Shown: positions 1-9,284, counted from the stretch's first letter. The stretch: 64,000 nucleotides of DNA from Roseococcus microcysteis (GCF_014764365.1 NZ_CP061718.1:3798501-3862500), one strand, 5' to 3'. Made by a program: numbers and translations. Notes: generated by a model from the letters alone, not told the origin.

Positions 1-291
1 GCCGCCGTGCTGCTGGCGGCGGAGGCGCTGCCGCGTGGCGGCGTGGTCCACGTGACCGAATCCGGGGCGGGCGCGCTCGCGCTGCGGCTGGAGGGCCGGC
101 AGACCGAATGGTCGCCCACGCTGCTCGACCTGCTGGCCGGCGGCAGCGTGGAGGCGGCGCTGGAGGAAGGGCCGCGCCGGCTGCTCGCCCCCTGGGTCTT
201 CCTGCTGGCGGCACGGGAACGCCACGCCCTGTCCCTGGCCATGCCGGTCGGCGAGGGCGAGCCCATGCTGTTGTTGCAACCCGAGATGTGA
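1..291 (+). CDS. ChpT-like histidine phosphotransferase, C-terminal part
   Basis: The gene is cut by the left edge of the window; only about 96 codons remain and the true start lies upstream. The visible part looks like the C-terminal, degenerate ATPase-like half of the ChpT/DUF2328 histidine phosphotransferases: a PRGG turn, a strand-rich middle and a short helix before the stop. Such proteins pass phosphoryl groups between a histidine kinase and response regulators. The neighbour 120 bases downstream is cheA, which fits a phosphorelay role. No histidine is visible in the retained part, so the family call rests on weak similarity and context. Confidence 0.5.
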   Translation, partial: AAVLLAAEALPRGGVVHVTESGAGALALRLEGRQTEWSPTLLDLLAGGSVEAALEEGPRRLLAPWVFLLAARERHALSLAMPVGEGEPMLLLQPEM

Positions 292-410
292 AGGGTTCAC
301 CGGCCCGCGCGCACCGGGTCGGCATCCCGCCACCGCTTAACCTTTTCTTCGGTCGGCCCGCGCATTCTGCCCGCTCAATTCCCCGTGATGCCGGAGGAGA
401 AGGGCTGCCC

Positions 411-2978
411 ATGGATGACTTGCTCGCCGACTTCCTGACAGAAACCAATGAGGGGTTGCAAAACCTCGACGGCGCGCTGCTGCAGCTCGAACGCGAACCT
501 GCGAACGGCCCGCTGCTGTCGGAGGTGTTCCGCACCGTCCACACCATCAAGGGCACCTGCGGGTTCCTCGGCCTGTCGCGGCTCGAATCGGTCGCGCATG
601 CCGCGGAAAACGTGCTGGGCCTGTGGCGCGACGGCACGCTGACCGTCACGCCCGCCGGCATCTCCCTGATCCTGAACGCGGTGGACCGCATCAAGCAGAT
701 CGTGGCGGGTCTGGAGGCCTCGGGCCAGGAGCCCAGCGGCGATGACACCGCGCTGAAGGCGGAGCTGGACGCCGTGGCCGCTGGCCAGCTGCCGACCGAG
801 CCCACGCCCCGCGCCCCCGAGGCCCCGGCGCCACAGGCCGCCCTGGCCGAAGCGGCCCCCGCCATCGAGGCCGCGCCCCCCGCGCCCGAGCCCCGCGCCG
901 CCGCCGAGCCGGTGGCGGAGGTGGTGGGCAGCAGCGCGCCCCAGACCATCCGAGTCGCGGTGGACGTGCTCGAGGACCTGATGGTGCTGGTGAGCGAACT
1001 GGTGCTGACGCGCAACCAGCTTCTCCAGCTCGCCCGCTCCGAGGAGAACGCGGCCTTCTCCGTGCCGCTCCAGCGCCTGTCGCAGATCACGTCGGACCTG
1101 CAGGACGGCGTGATGAAGACGCGCATGCAGCCCATCGGCAATGCCTGGCAGAAGCTGCCGCGCCTGGTGCGCGACCTCAGTCAGGAACTGGGCAAGCGCA
1201 TCGTGCTCGACATGCGCGGCGCGGAGACCGAGCTCGATCGCCAGGTGCTCGAACTCATCAAGGACCCGCTGACGCACATGGTCCGCAACAGCGCGGACCA
1301 CGGCCTGGAAAGCCCCGAGCAGCGCCGCGCCGCCGGCAAGAGCGAGACGGGCCGCATCATGCTCAACGCCTTCCATGAGGGCGGGCATATCGTGCTCGAG
1401 ATCGGCGATGACGGGCGCGGCCTGAACACCGAGCGCATCAAGGCCAAGGTGCTGGCCCAGGGCCTGACCACCGAGGCCGAGCTCGCCACCATGAACGAGC
1501 GCGAGATCCACCGCTTCATCTTCCGCGCGGGCTTCTCGACGGCGGCGGCCGTCACCTCCGTCTCGGGCCGCGGCGTGGGCATGGATGTGGTGAAGACCAA
1601 CATCGAGCGCATCGGCGGCGCGGTGGATCTGCGCTCACGCGAGGGCCATGGCAGCACCTTCATCATCAAGATCCCGCTGACGCTCGCCATCGTGGCCGCC
1701 CTCATCGTGGAGGCGGGCGGCGAGCGCTTCGCCATCCCGCAGAACGGCGTGCTGGAGCTGGTGCGCGTGGGCGATGGCGACGGCCCCAAGGTGGAGCGCA
1801 TCAAGGACGCCCAGGTGCTGCGCCTGCGCGACCGGCTGCTGCCGTTGGTGCCGCTGCGCCGCATCCTCAGCCTGTCCGAGGACGCCCCCGCCGCGGATGA
1901 AAGCGAGAGCTTCGTCGTTGTCACGCAGGTCGGCGCGCAGCTCTTCGGCATCGTCGTGGACCGCGTCTTCGACACGGAGGAGATCGTGGTGAAGCCGGTG
2001 GCGCCCATCCTGCGCCACATCACCATGTTCTCCGGCAACACCATCCTGGGCGATGGCAGCGTCATCATGATCCTGGACCCCAACGGGATCGCGCGGGCGA
2101 CGGGCCTCGGCTCCGAGATCGCGGGGGATTCGGCGACGCTGGCCACCCAGACCTCGGCCGTGGCGCGCGGTCCACGCCAGACGGCGCTGCTGCTCTTCCG
2201 CGCCGGCGAGGGCGCGCCCAAGGCCGTGCCGCTCGCACTGGTCGCGCGGCTGGAACACCTGCCGGCCGAACGCGTCGAGCAGGCGGGCGACAGCATGGTG
2301 GTGCAGTACCGCGGCAGCCTGATGCCGCTGCTGCCCATCGCGGGCTATGGCGCGCCGCCCGCCGGCGGTGGCGACCAGCCCGTGCTGGTCTTCGGTGATG
2401 GTGACCGCGCGCTGGGCCTGATGGTGGACGAAATCCTCGACGTGGTGGACGCGGTGCTGGACATCGACCAGGCCGGGCAACGGCCGGGCTTCCTCGGCTC
2501 CTGCGTGGTCAATGGCCGTGTGACGGAAATCCTGGACACCGCGCATTGGCTGCAGCAGGCCAAGGAGGATTGGTTCGGCAACCGCCGCGCCGAGATCGTC
2601 CGCCCCCGCGTGCTGATCGTGGAGGACAGCGCCTTCTTCCGGAACCTGGTGGTGCCGGCCGTCACGGCCGGGGGCTACGAGGTGACGACGGTGTCCAATG
2701 GCCGCGAGGCGCTCGCGCTGCGCGACGCGGACGAGATGTTCGACGTGATCGTCTCCGACATCGAGATGCCCGAGCTTGACGGCTTTGGGCTGGTCAGCGC
2801 CGTGCGCGAAGGCGGCATCTGGGCGGATCTGCCCATGATCGCCCTCTCCGGCCGGTGCGAGCCTGAGGACGTGGCCCGCGGCCGCGGCGCCGGGTTCAGC
2901 GACTACATCGGCAAGTATGACCGCGACGCCCTCCTGGCCAGTTTGCAGGACTGCCTGCAACCCGCAGTCGCACCGTGA
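411..2978 (+). CDS. cheA: Chemotaxis histidine kinase CheA, hybrid with two CheW-like domains and a receiver
   Basis: CheA autophosphorylates in response to chemoreceptors and passes phosphate to CheY and CheB. The 855-residue protein has an HPt domain (about 1-105, phospho-His44 in HTIKG), a proline/alanine linker, a dimerisation helix pair (about 175-240), an ATPase domain (about 260-420, N-box NSADHG), a CheW-like domain (about 430-560), a second CheW-like domain (about 590-715) and a C-terminal receiver (about 730-850) with Asp783 in SDIEMPELDG. The start at 411 is set by a strong GGAGGAGAAGG site; an in-frame extension further upstream has no such support. It opens a cheA-W-Y-B-R operon. 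The receiver may act as a phosphate sink. Confidence 0.96.
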   Translation: MDDLLADFLTETNEGLQNLDGALLQLEREPANGPLLSEVFRTVHTIKGTCGFLGLSRLESVAHAAENVLGLWRDGTLTVTPAGISLILNAVDRIKQIVAGLEASGQEPSGDDTALKAELDAVAAGQLPTEPTPRAPEAPAPQAALAEAAPAIEAAPPAPEPRAAAEPVAEVVGSSAPQTIRVAVDVLEDLMVLVSELVLTRNQLLQLARSEENAAFSVPLQRLSQITSDLQDGVMKTRMQPIGNAWQKLPRLVRDLSQELGKRIVLDMRGAETELDRQVLELIKDPLTHMVRNSADHGLESPEQRRAAGKSETGRIMLNAFHEGGHIVLEIGDDGRGLNTERIKAKVLAQGLTTEAELATMNEREIHRFIFRAGFSTAAAVTSVSGRGVGMDVVKTNIERIGGAVDLRSREGHGSTFIIKIPLTLAIVAALIVEAGGERFAIPQNGVLELVRVGDGDGPKVERIKDAQVLRLRDRLLPLVPLRRILSLSEDAPAADESESFVVVTQVGAQLFGIVVDRVFDTEEIVVKPVAPILRHITMFSGNTILGDGSVIMILDPNGIARATGLGSEIAGDSATLATQTSAVARGPRQTALLLFRAGEGAPKAVPLALVARLEHLPAERVEQAGDSMVVQYRGSLMPLLPIAGYGAPPAGGGDQPVLVFGDGDRALGLMVDEILDVVDAVLDIDQAGQRPGFLGSCVVNGRVTEILDTAHWLQQAKEDWFGNRRAEIVRPRVLIVEDSAFFRNLVVPAVTAGGYEVTTVSNGREALALRDADEMFDVIVSDIEMPELDGFGLVSAVREGGIWADLPMIALSGRCEPEDVARGRGAGFSDYIGKYDRDALLASLQDCLQPAVAP

Positions 2979-3003
2979 TCCGCCATTCTGAAGGGACACA
3001 GAC

Positions 3004-3492
3004 ATGCAGCAGCCCCAGACCTTGAACACAGGCGGCCCGCCCTCGCGCGCCGCATTGGGCGCGGACGCCGCCCACATGGTTCTCACCCTCGCCGTGGCGG
3101 GCCAGCAATGCGGGGTGCCCGTGCTCTCCGTGCGTGATGTGCTGGGGGTGCAGGTCATCACCCCGATCCCGCTGGCGCCACGCGAGGTGGCTGGCAGCCT
3201 GAACCTGCGCGGACGCATCGTGACGGCGGTGGACCTTCGCGCACGCCTGGGCCTGCCGGCCCGAGAGGCGGGCAAGGGCGCCATGAGCGTGGTGGTGGAG
3301 GTGGGCGGTGAGCTCTACTCCCTGCTGGCCGACGAGGTGGGCGAGGTGCTCTCGCTTTCCTCCGAGGACCGTGCGGCCAACCCGCCCACGCTCGACAATC
3401 TGTGGCGCGACGTCTCGCTCGGCGTGCATCGCCAGGGCGGCAGCCTCCTCGTCATCTTCGACGTGGACAAGCTGCTGGCGCTTTCCGCATGA
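3004..3492 (+). CDS. cheW: Chemotaxis coupling protein CheW
   Basis: This is a single CheW domain of 162 residues that links chemoreceptor tips to CheA at the inner face of the membrane. It shows the usual pattern: VLTLAVAGQQCGVPV near the start, then GSLNLRGRIVTAVDLRARLG, then SLLADEVGEV. A short disordered N-terminus of about 20 residues precedes the domain. It starts 25 bases after cheA, and its TGA overlaps the cheY ATG, so translation is probably coupled. Confidence 0.95.
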   Translation: MQQPQTLNTGGPPSRAALGADAAHMVLTLAVAGQQCGVPVLSVRDVLGVQVITPIPLAPREVAGSLNLRGRIVTAVDLRARLGLPAREAGKGAMSVVVEVGGELYSLLADEVGEVLSLSSEDRAANPPTLDNLWRDVSLGVHRQGGSLLVIFDVDKLLALSA

Positions 3493-3866
3493 GCGCCGGG
3501 ACCTGCCTCGTGGTGGATGACAGCATGGTCGTCCGCAAGGTCGCACGCCGCATCCTCGAGAAGCACGGCTTCACCGTGCGCGAGGCCGAGGACGGGCAGA
3601 AGGCGCTGGACGCGTGCCGTGCCGAGATGCCGCGCGCCGTGCTGCTGGACCGCAACATGCCGGTGCTGGACGGCATCGGCTTCCTCAAGGCGCTGCGCGC
3701 CGAGTTCGGCCCCGATGATCCCGTGGTGGTCATGTGCACGACCGAGGCCGCGATGGAACGCATCATCGAGGGGATCGAGGCCGGCGCGCAGGAATATGTG
3801 ATGAAGCCCTTCGACGAGGAGATCCTGCTGGACAAGCTGACCCAGGCAGGGCTGCTGCCGGCATGA
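3489..3866 (+). CDS. cheY: Single-domain response regulator CheY
   Basis: A 125-residue stand-alone receiver domain. It has the acidic pair in VVDDSMVVRK, the phospho-acceptor Asp in LLDRNMPVLDG, a Thr in CTTEAA and the conserved Lys in VMKPFDE. Phosphorylated CheY acts on the flagellar motor switch. The ATG at 3489 overlaps the cheW stop as ATGA, and the stop overlaps cheB in the same way, which fixes both ends. A longer upstream reading of the frame lies inside cheW and is not needed. Confidence 0.95.
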   Translation: MSAGTCLVVDDSMVVRKVARRILEKHGFTVREAEDGQKALDACRAEMPRAVLLDRNMPVLDGIGFLKALRAEFGPDDPVVVMCTTEAAMERIIEGIEAGAQEYVMKPFDEEILLDKLTQAGLLPA

Positions 3867-4954
3867 GCACCGCCCCGACCGGCGCGCCGGTGCGCGTGAT
3901 GCTGTGCGATGACAGCGCGACCGCGCGCGGCGCGCTCGCCCGCGTGCTGGAGACCGACCCCGGGCTGCGCGTGGTCGCCCGCGTCGGCGACGGCCGCCAG
4001 GCGCTGGAGGCGCTCGACAAGGCGCCCCCGCATGAGCGCGCCGAGGTCATCCTGCTCGACCTCGAAATGCCGCAGATGGACGGGATGACGGCGCTGCCGC
4101 TGCTGCTCCAGCGTGAGCCGCGGCCCATCGTCATCGTCGCCTCGGCGCTGACGCAGCGCGGCGCCACGGCCACCATGGCGGCGCTGAAGGCGGGCGCCTC
4201 GGACTATGTGCCCAAGCCGGGTGCCGCTGGCGGCGGCCTGCAGGACCCCGCCTTCCGCGCGGAACTGCTGGCGAAGGTGAAGGGCTGGGGCAGGCTGCGC
4301 CAGAAGCCGGTCAGCACCTCCGCGCCACGGTCCGCGCCAACCCTCCGCGCCGCGCCGCGCGGCAAGCTGGGGCCAGGGGCGCGGGTGCTGTGCATCGGCA
4401 GCTCCACGGGCGGGCCGCAAGCCTTGGCTGCCCTGGTGCGCCGCCTGCCGCGCAAGCTGGCCATTCCCTGCGTCATCGTGCAGCACATGCCGGCGGGCTT
4501 CACCGCCATGCTGGCGCAGCACCTCGACGGGCTGGGCGGGCCGCGCGTGTCCGAAGCGAAGGAGGGCCAGCCGCTGCTGCCGGGCGAAATCCTGGTGGCG
4601 CCCGGTGACCGCCATTTGCTGCTGCGCGCGGAGGGCGACCGCTTCCTGGCGCAGCTCTCGGACGGCCCGCCCGAGAATTTCTGCCGCCCCGCGGTGGACC
4701 CCACGTTGCGAAGCCTCATCGCCGCCTTTGGCAGCCGGGTGCACGCCGTGATCCTGACCGGCATGGGCCATGACGGCCTGGCTGGCTGCCGCGCACTCAG
4801 CGAGGCGGGCGGGACGGTCTGGGCGCAGGACGAGGCCTCCTCGGTCGTCTGGGGCATGCCGGGCGCCGTCGCCCGCGCGGGCCTCGCCACGGAACAAGGA
4901 ACGCCGGAGGCGCTGGGCGAAGCGCTGTCCACGCTGATCGGACGCACCGCATGA
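3863..4954 (+). CDS. cheB: Chemoreceptor methylesterase/deamidase CheB
   Basis: CheB removes methyl groups from chemoreceptors during adaptation. The 363-residue protein has an N-terminal receiver (about 10-130, Asp in LLDLEMPQMDG) and a C-terminal esterase domain with all three catalytic elements: Ser in GSSTGGPQAL, His in QHMPAGF and Asp in LTGMGHDG. The ATG overlaps the cheY stop and the end overlaps the cheR start. No CheD deamidase gene is in the visible operon. Confidence 0.95.
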   Translation: MSTAPTGAPVRVMLCDDSATARGALARVLETDPGLRVVARVGDGRQALEALDKAPPHERAEVILLDLEMPQMDGMTALPLLLQREPRPIVIVASALTQRGATATMAALKAGASDYVPKPGAAGGGLQDPAFRAELLAKVKGWGRLRQKPVSTSAPRSAPTLRAAPRGKLGPGARVLCIGSSTGGPQALAALVRRLPRKLAIPCVIVQHMPAGFTAMLAQHLDGLGGPRVSEAKEGQPLLPGEILVAPGDRHLLLRAEGDRFLAQLSDGPPENFCRPAVDPTLRSLIAAFGSRVHAVILTGMGHDGLAGCRALSEAGGTVWAQDEASSVVWGMPGAVARAGLATEQGTPEALGEALSTLIGRTA

Positions 4955-5796
4955 CCCCCGCGACCTTCACCTTCCTCACCGGCATCGTCCGCGCGCGTTC
5001 GGGCGGCGTGATCGGCGCCGACCAGGGCTACATGCTGGAGACGCGGCTGACCCCGCTTCTCAAGCGCGAGAACCTGCCCAGCCTCGACGCCCTGGCCGAG
5101 CGGCTGAAGCAGCCGCGCACCGAGGCGCTGGCCCAGGACATGACGGAGCTGCTGACCACGAACGAAAGCAGCTTCTTCCGCGACGGCAAGCCCTTCGAGC
5201 ATCTGCGGGGCCTCATCCCCAAGCTGCACGCCGCGCGTCCGCCCGGGCAGAAGATCCGCATCTGGTCCGCCGCCTGCTCCACGGGGCAGGAGGCCTATTC
5301 CATCTCCATCCTGCTGGCGGAGCTGGCGGAGGCGGACCCGGGCCTCAAGACGCGGCCCTTCGAAATCCTGGGCACGGACATCACCACGGCCGTGCTCGAC
5401 CGCGCGCGGGCGGGCGTCTTCACCCAGTTCGAGGTGCAGCGCGGCCTGCCCATCCGCACGCTGATGAAGCGCTTCACCCAGGAGGAAGGGCGCTGGCGCA
5501 TCAAGCCGGAGCTTTCCGCCATCTGCCGGTTCGAGAAGTTGAACCTGCTCGGTGATCTGCGCGGCCTGGGGCGCTTTGACATCATCTTTTGCCGCAACGT
5601 CCTCATCTACTTCGACGTGCCCACCAAGGCGCGCGTGCTGGATCAGATCGCGGCGCTGATGACGCCCGATGGCGCGCTCTATCTGGGGGCGGCGGAGACC
5701 GCCATCGGCGTCACCCGCGCGCTGGTTCCCCTGCCGGGTGAGCGCGCGGTCTATGGCCCCGCGACGGGCCAGGAACCGGGGCGGTTGCGGGCCTGA
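4951..5796 (+). CDS. cheR: Chemoreceptor glutamate methyltransferase CheR
   Basis: CheR methylates receptor glutamates using S-adenosylmethionine. The 281-residue length is typical. An N-terminal helical CheR_N domain covers about residues 1-80. The SAM site appears as RIWSAACSTGQEAYS, with a later acidic loop in LGTDITTAVLDRA, and the FDIIFCRNVLIYFD strand is typical of the family. The ATG overlaps the cheB stop by four bases. It is the last gene of the che operon; the next gene starts 15 bases on but belongs to another pathway. Confidence 0.95.
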   Translation: MTPATFTFLTGIVRARSGGVIGADQGYMLETRLTPLLKRENLPSLDALAERLKQPRTEALAQDMTELLTTNESSFFRDGKPFEHLRGLIPKLHAARPPGQKIRIWSAACSTGQEAYSISILLAELAEADPGLKTRPFEILGTDITTAVLDRARAGVFTQFEVQRGLPIRTLMKRFTQEEGRWRIKPELSAICRFEKLNLLGDLRGLGRFDIIFCRNVLIYFDVPTKARVLDQIAALMTPDGALYLGAAETAIGVTRALVPLPGERAVYGPATGQEPGRLRA

Positions 5797-5811
5797 GGGG
5801 CCGGGCGCAGC

Positions 5812-7158
5812 ATGGCGCCCATGCCCCGAGAGATTCGCCTCAACGCCTTCGACATGGCCTGTGTGGGCCACCTCCAGCATGGGATGTGGACCCACCCGGC
5901 CGACCAATCCGCGAACTACAAGCGCCTCGATCACTGGCTGGGAATGGCCCGGCTGCTGGAACGTGGCCTCTTCGACGGGCTGTTCCTGGCCGATGTGCTG
6001 GGCGTCTATGACGTGTTGGATGGCAGCCCGGACGCGGCCCTTCGCAGCGCCGCCCAGGTGCCCCTGCTGGACCCCGCGGTGCTGGTGCCGGCCATGGCGG
6101 CCGTCACCACGCAACTGGGCTTTGGCATCACCGCCAATCTCTCCTACGAGGCGCCCTATCTCTTCGCCCGGCGGATGAGCAGCCTGGACCACATCACCGG
6201 CGGCCGCGTGGGGTGGAACATCGTCACCGGCTATCTCGACAGCGCGGCCCGCGCCATGGGCCTGCCCGCCCAGGGCGCCCATGACGACCGCTATGACGCG
6301 GCCGAGGAATACATGGAGGTGGTCTATCGGCTCTGGGAGGAGAGCTGGGCCGATGACGCGGTGCGCGCCGACCGCACGGCCGGAATCTATGCCGACCCCG
6401 CGCGCGTGCGCCGCATCCGCCACGAGGGCCGGCAGCACCGGCTGGACGCGCTGCATCTGGTCGAGCCCTCGCCGCAGCGCACGCCCGTGCTCTACCAGGC
6501 CGGCGCCTCCGCGCGTGGCCAGGCCTTTGCCGCGCGGCATGCGGAATGCGTGTTCCTCAATGGTGGGCCGGCGCCGGCGGTGGCGCAGCAGGTGGCGGCC
6601 TTGCGCGCTGCCACGCCGCGTCCCATCCGCGTCTTCGTGGGGGCCACGCTGGTGCTGGGCCGAAGTGACGCCGAAGCCCAGGCCAAGCTCGACGACTGGC
6701 GCGCCCATGCCAGCGTGGAGGGGGCGCTGGCACACGCCTCCGCCTCGCTCGGCGTGGATTTCGGCAAGTATGGGCTGGACGAACCCATCACCGCCGAGAG
6801 CAACGCCATCCAGTCCAACCTCGCCGCCCTCGCCCGCGCGGGCGGTGGCGTGGCGACCAAGCGCACCTTGCTCGACCAGTTCATCCTGGGCAGCCGGCAG
6901 CGGCCCATGGTTGGCGCCGCCGGGCGCATCGCGGAGGAGCTCATCGCCTATGTGGAAGCCACGGGCGTGGACGGATTCAACCTCTCCCGCACGGTGACGC
7001 CCGCCTGCCTCGAGGATGTCGTGGAACTGCTGGTGCCGGAGCTGCAATCGCGCGGCGCCTACAAGACCGCCTATGGCCCCGGCACCTACCGGGAAAAGCT
7101 GTTCGGCGCCGGCCCGCGCCTCGCACCTCCACATCCGGCGGCTTTGCTGCGGCGCTGA
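5812..7158 (+). CDS. LLM-class flavin-dependent monooxygenase (NtaA/SnaA/DszA type)
   Basis: A two-component FMNH2-dependent monooxygenase of 448 residues, the usual size for the nitrilotriacetate/desulfurisation branch of bacterial luciferase-like enzymes. Family features are an early LNAFDMACVGHLQHGMW, the FLADVLGVYDV loop, SSLDHITGGRVGWNIVT and DRYDAAEEYMEVVYRLW. It needs a separate flavin reductase, not seen here. The start at 5812 has a weak ribosome site; an in-frame ATG at 5821 is equally possible. A Bug-type binding protein follows 65 bases downstream. The substrate cannot be told from sequence. Confidence 0.85.
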   Translation: MAPMPREIRLNAFDMACVGHLQHGMWTHPADQSANYKRLDHWLGMARLLERGLFDGLFLADVLGVYDVLDGSPDAALRSAAQVPLLDPAVLVPAMAAVTTQLGFGITANLSYEAPYLFARRMSSLDHITGGRVGWNIVTGYLDSAARAMGLPAQGAHDDRYDAAEEYMEVVYRLWEESWADDAVRADRTAGIYADPARVRRIRHEGRQHRLDALHLVEPSPQRTPVLYQAGASARGQAFAARHAECVFLNGGPAPAVAQQVAALRAATPRPIRVFVGATLVLGRSDAEAQAKLDDWRAHASVEGALAHASASLGVDFGKYGLDEPITAESNAIQSNLAALARAGGGVATKRTLLDQFILGSRQRPMVGAAGRIAEELIAYVEATGVDGFNLSRTVTPACLEDVVELLVPELQSRGAYKTAYGPGTYREKLFGAGPRLAPPHPAALLRR

Positions 7159-7223
7159 AGCGTCTGGCGTGCACCGGGCGTCGCGTGCCAGCCTGTGGCC
7201 AACAACCACGGGAGAAAACGTCC

Positions 7224-8174
7224 ATGAGCCAGTTCACCCGCCGCGCCGCCTTGGCCGGCGCTGCTCTGCTGCCGGCCGCCGCCGCCGCGCAATCCAGCCG
7301 GCCCATCACCCTTGTCGTGCCCTTCCCGCCGGGTGGCTCCACCGACGTCACGGCCCGGCTCCTTGCGGAGCGCATGGCGCCGCTGCTGGGCGGGCCGGTG
7401 AATGTGGAGAACCGGCCGGGTGCGGCCACCGTGGTCGGCGCCGATTACGTGGCGCGCAGCCAGCCCGACGGGCACACGGTGCTGGTGAGTTCGGGCAGCA
7501 CGCTCACCATCAACCCGCATATCCTCCGCAACATTCCCTACAAACGCGAGGATTTCGCGCCGGTCAGCCTGATCTCCACCCTGCCGCTCGCCATCGTGGT
7601 GCGGCCCGATGGCCCGCCCACGCTGGATGCGCTGATCGAACGCGCCCGCGCCCATCCGGGCCGCGTGACCTATGGCACCAACGGGCCTTCCAGCTTCAAC
7701 AACATCGCCTGGGTGCTGGTGACGGAGCAGCTCGGCATCCAGATGCAGGAAGTGTCCTACCGTGGTGACGCCGCGCAGGTGGCGGATTTCCTGGCGGGGC
7801 GGCTCGACATGCTGGTCGTGGGCGGCTCCACCGCCCTGCCCATGCACCGCGACGGGCGCGGCCGCATCCTGGGCTGGACGGGCGATGCGCGCATGCCCAT
7901 CACGCCCGATGTGCCCACCGTCTCCGAACGCGCGCGCGATGCCGTGGCCATCACCTGGTTCGGGCTGCTGGTGCCGGCGCGCACGCCGGCCGCCATGGTG
8001 ACGCGGCTCAGCCAGGCGGCCGTCACCGCCATGCGTCAGGAGGGCTTCGGATCGCGGTTGGAGGCGGAGGGCCAGACGCTGATGGCCAGCACCCCCGAGG
8101 CCTTCGCCGATTTCCTGACGCGGGAGAGCGACCGCTGGGGCCCGGTTCTCCGGCGGATGAATATTGAGATGTGA
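7224..8174 (+). CDS. Bug-family (TctC-like) periplasmic solute-binding protein
   Basis: A 316-residue secreted binding protein of the tripartite tricarboxylate/Bug family. A Tat-like signal (TRRAAL followed by an alanine stretch ending AAAAAQ) covers about the first 24 residues. Family signatures are RPITLVVPFPPGGSTDVTAR and NRPGAATVVGADYVA. The start at 7224 is preceded by GGGAGA. No TctA/TctB membrane genes are nearby, so this is an orphan binding protein, as is common in Acetobacteraceae and Burkholderiales. It may deliver the substrate of the preceding monooxygenase (inference from position). Confidence 0.9.
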   Translation: MSQFTRRAALAGAALLPAAAAAQSSRPITLVVPFPPGGSTDVTARLLAERMAPLLGGPVNVENRPGAATVVGADYVARSQPDGHTVLVSSGSTLTINPHILRNIPYKREDFAPVSLISTLPLAIVVRPDGPPTLDALIERARAHPGRVTYGTNGPSSFNNIAWVLVTEQLGIQMQEVSYRGDAAQVADFLAGRLDMLVVGGSTALPMHRDGRGRILGWTGDARMPITPDVPTVSERARDAVAITWFGLLVPARTPAAMVTRLSQAAVTAMRQEGFGSRLEAEGQTLMASTPEAFADFLTRESDRWGPVLRRMNIEM

Positions 8175-8232
8175 CCTGACAGTCGCTTCACGCAACGGCG
8201 CGCTGGGCGGGCCGTTTCAGGACAAGGGCAAG

Positions 8233-8256
8233 TGAAGGCCGGAAAAACCGCCTTCA
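8233..8256 (+). repeat. Short hairpin after the Bug gene
   Basis: A 7-base inverted repeat (TGAAGGC / GCCTTCA) around a purine-rich loop, 59 bases after the stop at 8174. No T-run follows, so it is at best a weak terminator or mRNA-stabilising stem. Confidence 0.35.
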
Positions 8257-8267
8257 ACCCCGCATGT

Positions 8268-8314
8268 ATTTCTTGTCCGCGACGCATGCCCCAGGTGCGT
8301 GCGGGACAGGAAAT
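8268..8314 (+). promoter_or_regulatory. 47-base imperfect dyad upstream of the manganese catalase
   Basis: Two 19-base arms (8268-8286 and 8296-8314) are complementary at 15 positions plus one G-U, with a 9-base spacer. The outer ATTTC/GAAAT and the TGTCC/GGACA and ACGCA/TGCGT blocks pair; three central bases do not. It lies 38 bases before the catalase ATG, so it could be an operator or a leader hairpin. Function is inferred from position only. Confidence 0.4.
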
Positions 8315-8352
8315 GCAGCCGTCCTGGAAACGCCACCGAAAGGCCGCACGCC

Positions 8353-9276
8353 ATGTTCCTCCGCGTTGACAAGCTGCAAACCGAACTCCCCGCGCCGAAG
8401 AAGGCCGACCCCAATGCCGGCGCCGCCCTGCAGGAATTGCTGGGCGGGAAGTATGGGGAGATGTCCACCCTCGGGAACTACATGTTCCAGAGCTTCAATT
8501 TCCGCAGCAAATCCAAGCTGCGCCCCTTTTACAGCCTGGTGGCCAGCATCACCGCCGAGGAGCTGGGCCATGTCGAGCTGGTGAGCAATGGCGTCGCCAT
8601 GCTCAACAACGGCCCCGACCATGATGCTGACCAGGAGGATGGCGGTGACATCTCCGGCGCGCCCTTCGAGGCGATGAAGGATATCCGCAGCGCGGCCTCC
8701 TTCTTCTCCCATGCCGGGGGTGCCACACCCGTGAACAGCAACTCCATGTCCTGGAACGCGGACATGGTGACGACCACGGGCAACGTGATCACCGACCTGC
8801 TGCACAATTTCCACCTGGAATGCGGCGCGCGGCTGCACAAGCTGCGGGTCTATGAGACGCTGTCCGACCCCACGGGGCGGGAGGTGTGCGGCTACCTGCT
8901 GGTGCGCGGCTCGGTCCACGCCCATGCCTATGCGCTGGCCATCAAGCAGATCACGGGCGTGGACATCGAGAAGATGCTGCCCACGCCCAACATCAACCTC
9001 TCGAACATCCCGGAATGCCAGAAATACTTGGCCGAGGGCTCGCACCGCCGCCTCTACACCTTCAGCCCGGCCGATTACCGCGAGATGTCGGGCATCTGGG
9101 GCAATGGCGAACAGGCTCTGCCGGGTGACCCGCCGGGCGAGCTGATGGTGGTGGAGGGCATGCCGGAAGGCGGGAAGATCCACCAGCTCACGGGCGTGCC
9201 CTCCGCCTTCACCCCCGACTACGCGCCGGAGGAGATGTTCGAGATCGCGGAGAAGCTCACCAAGGCCGCCCGCTGA
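8353..9276 (+). CDS. Manganese catalase
   Basis: A non-haem dimanganese catalase of 307 residues that breaks down hydrogen peroxide. It has the ferritin-like four-helix pattern with metal ligands in AEELGHVELV and HNFHLECGARLHKLRVYE, the N-terminal MFLRVDKLQ start and a C-terminal tail ending near the FTPDYAPEEMFEIAEKL helix, all typical of the family. The ATG at 8353 matches the usual N-terminus; an upstream in-frame start adds residues not found in the family. A long dyad lies just upstream, and a strong hairpin follows the stop. Confidence 0.93.
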   Translation: MFLRVDKLQTELPAPKKADPNAGAALQELLGGKYGEMSTLGNYMFQSFNFRSKSKLRPFYSLVASITAEELGHVELVSNGVAMLNNGPDHDADQEDGGDISGAPFEAMKDIRSAASFFSHAGGATPVNSNSMSWNADMVTTTGNVITDLLHNFHLECGARLHKLRVYETLSDPTGREVCGYLLVRGSVHAHAYALAIKQITGVDIEKMLPTPNINLSNIPECQKYLAEGSHRRLYTFSPADYREMSGIWGNGEQALPGDPPGELMVVEGMPEGGKIHQLTGVPSAFTPDYAPEEMFEIAEKLTKAAR

Positions 9277-9284
9277 CACTCCGC

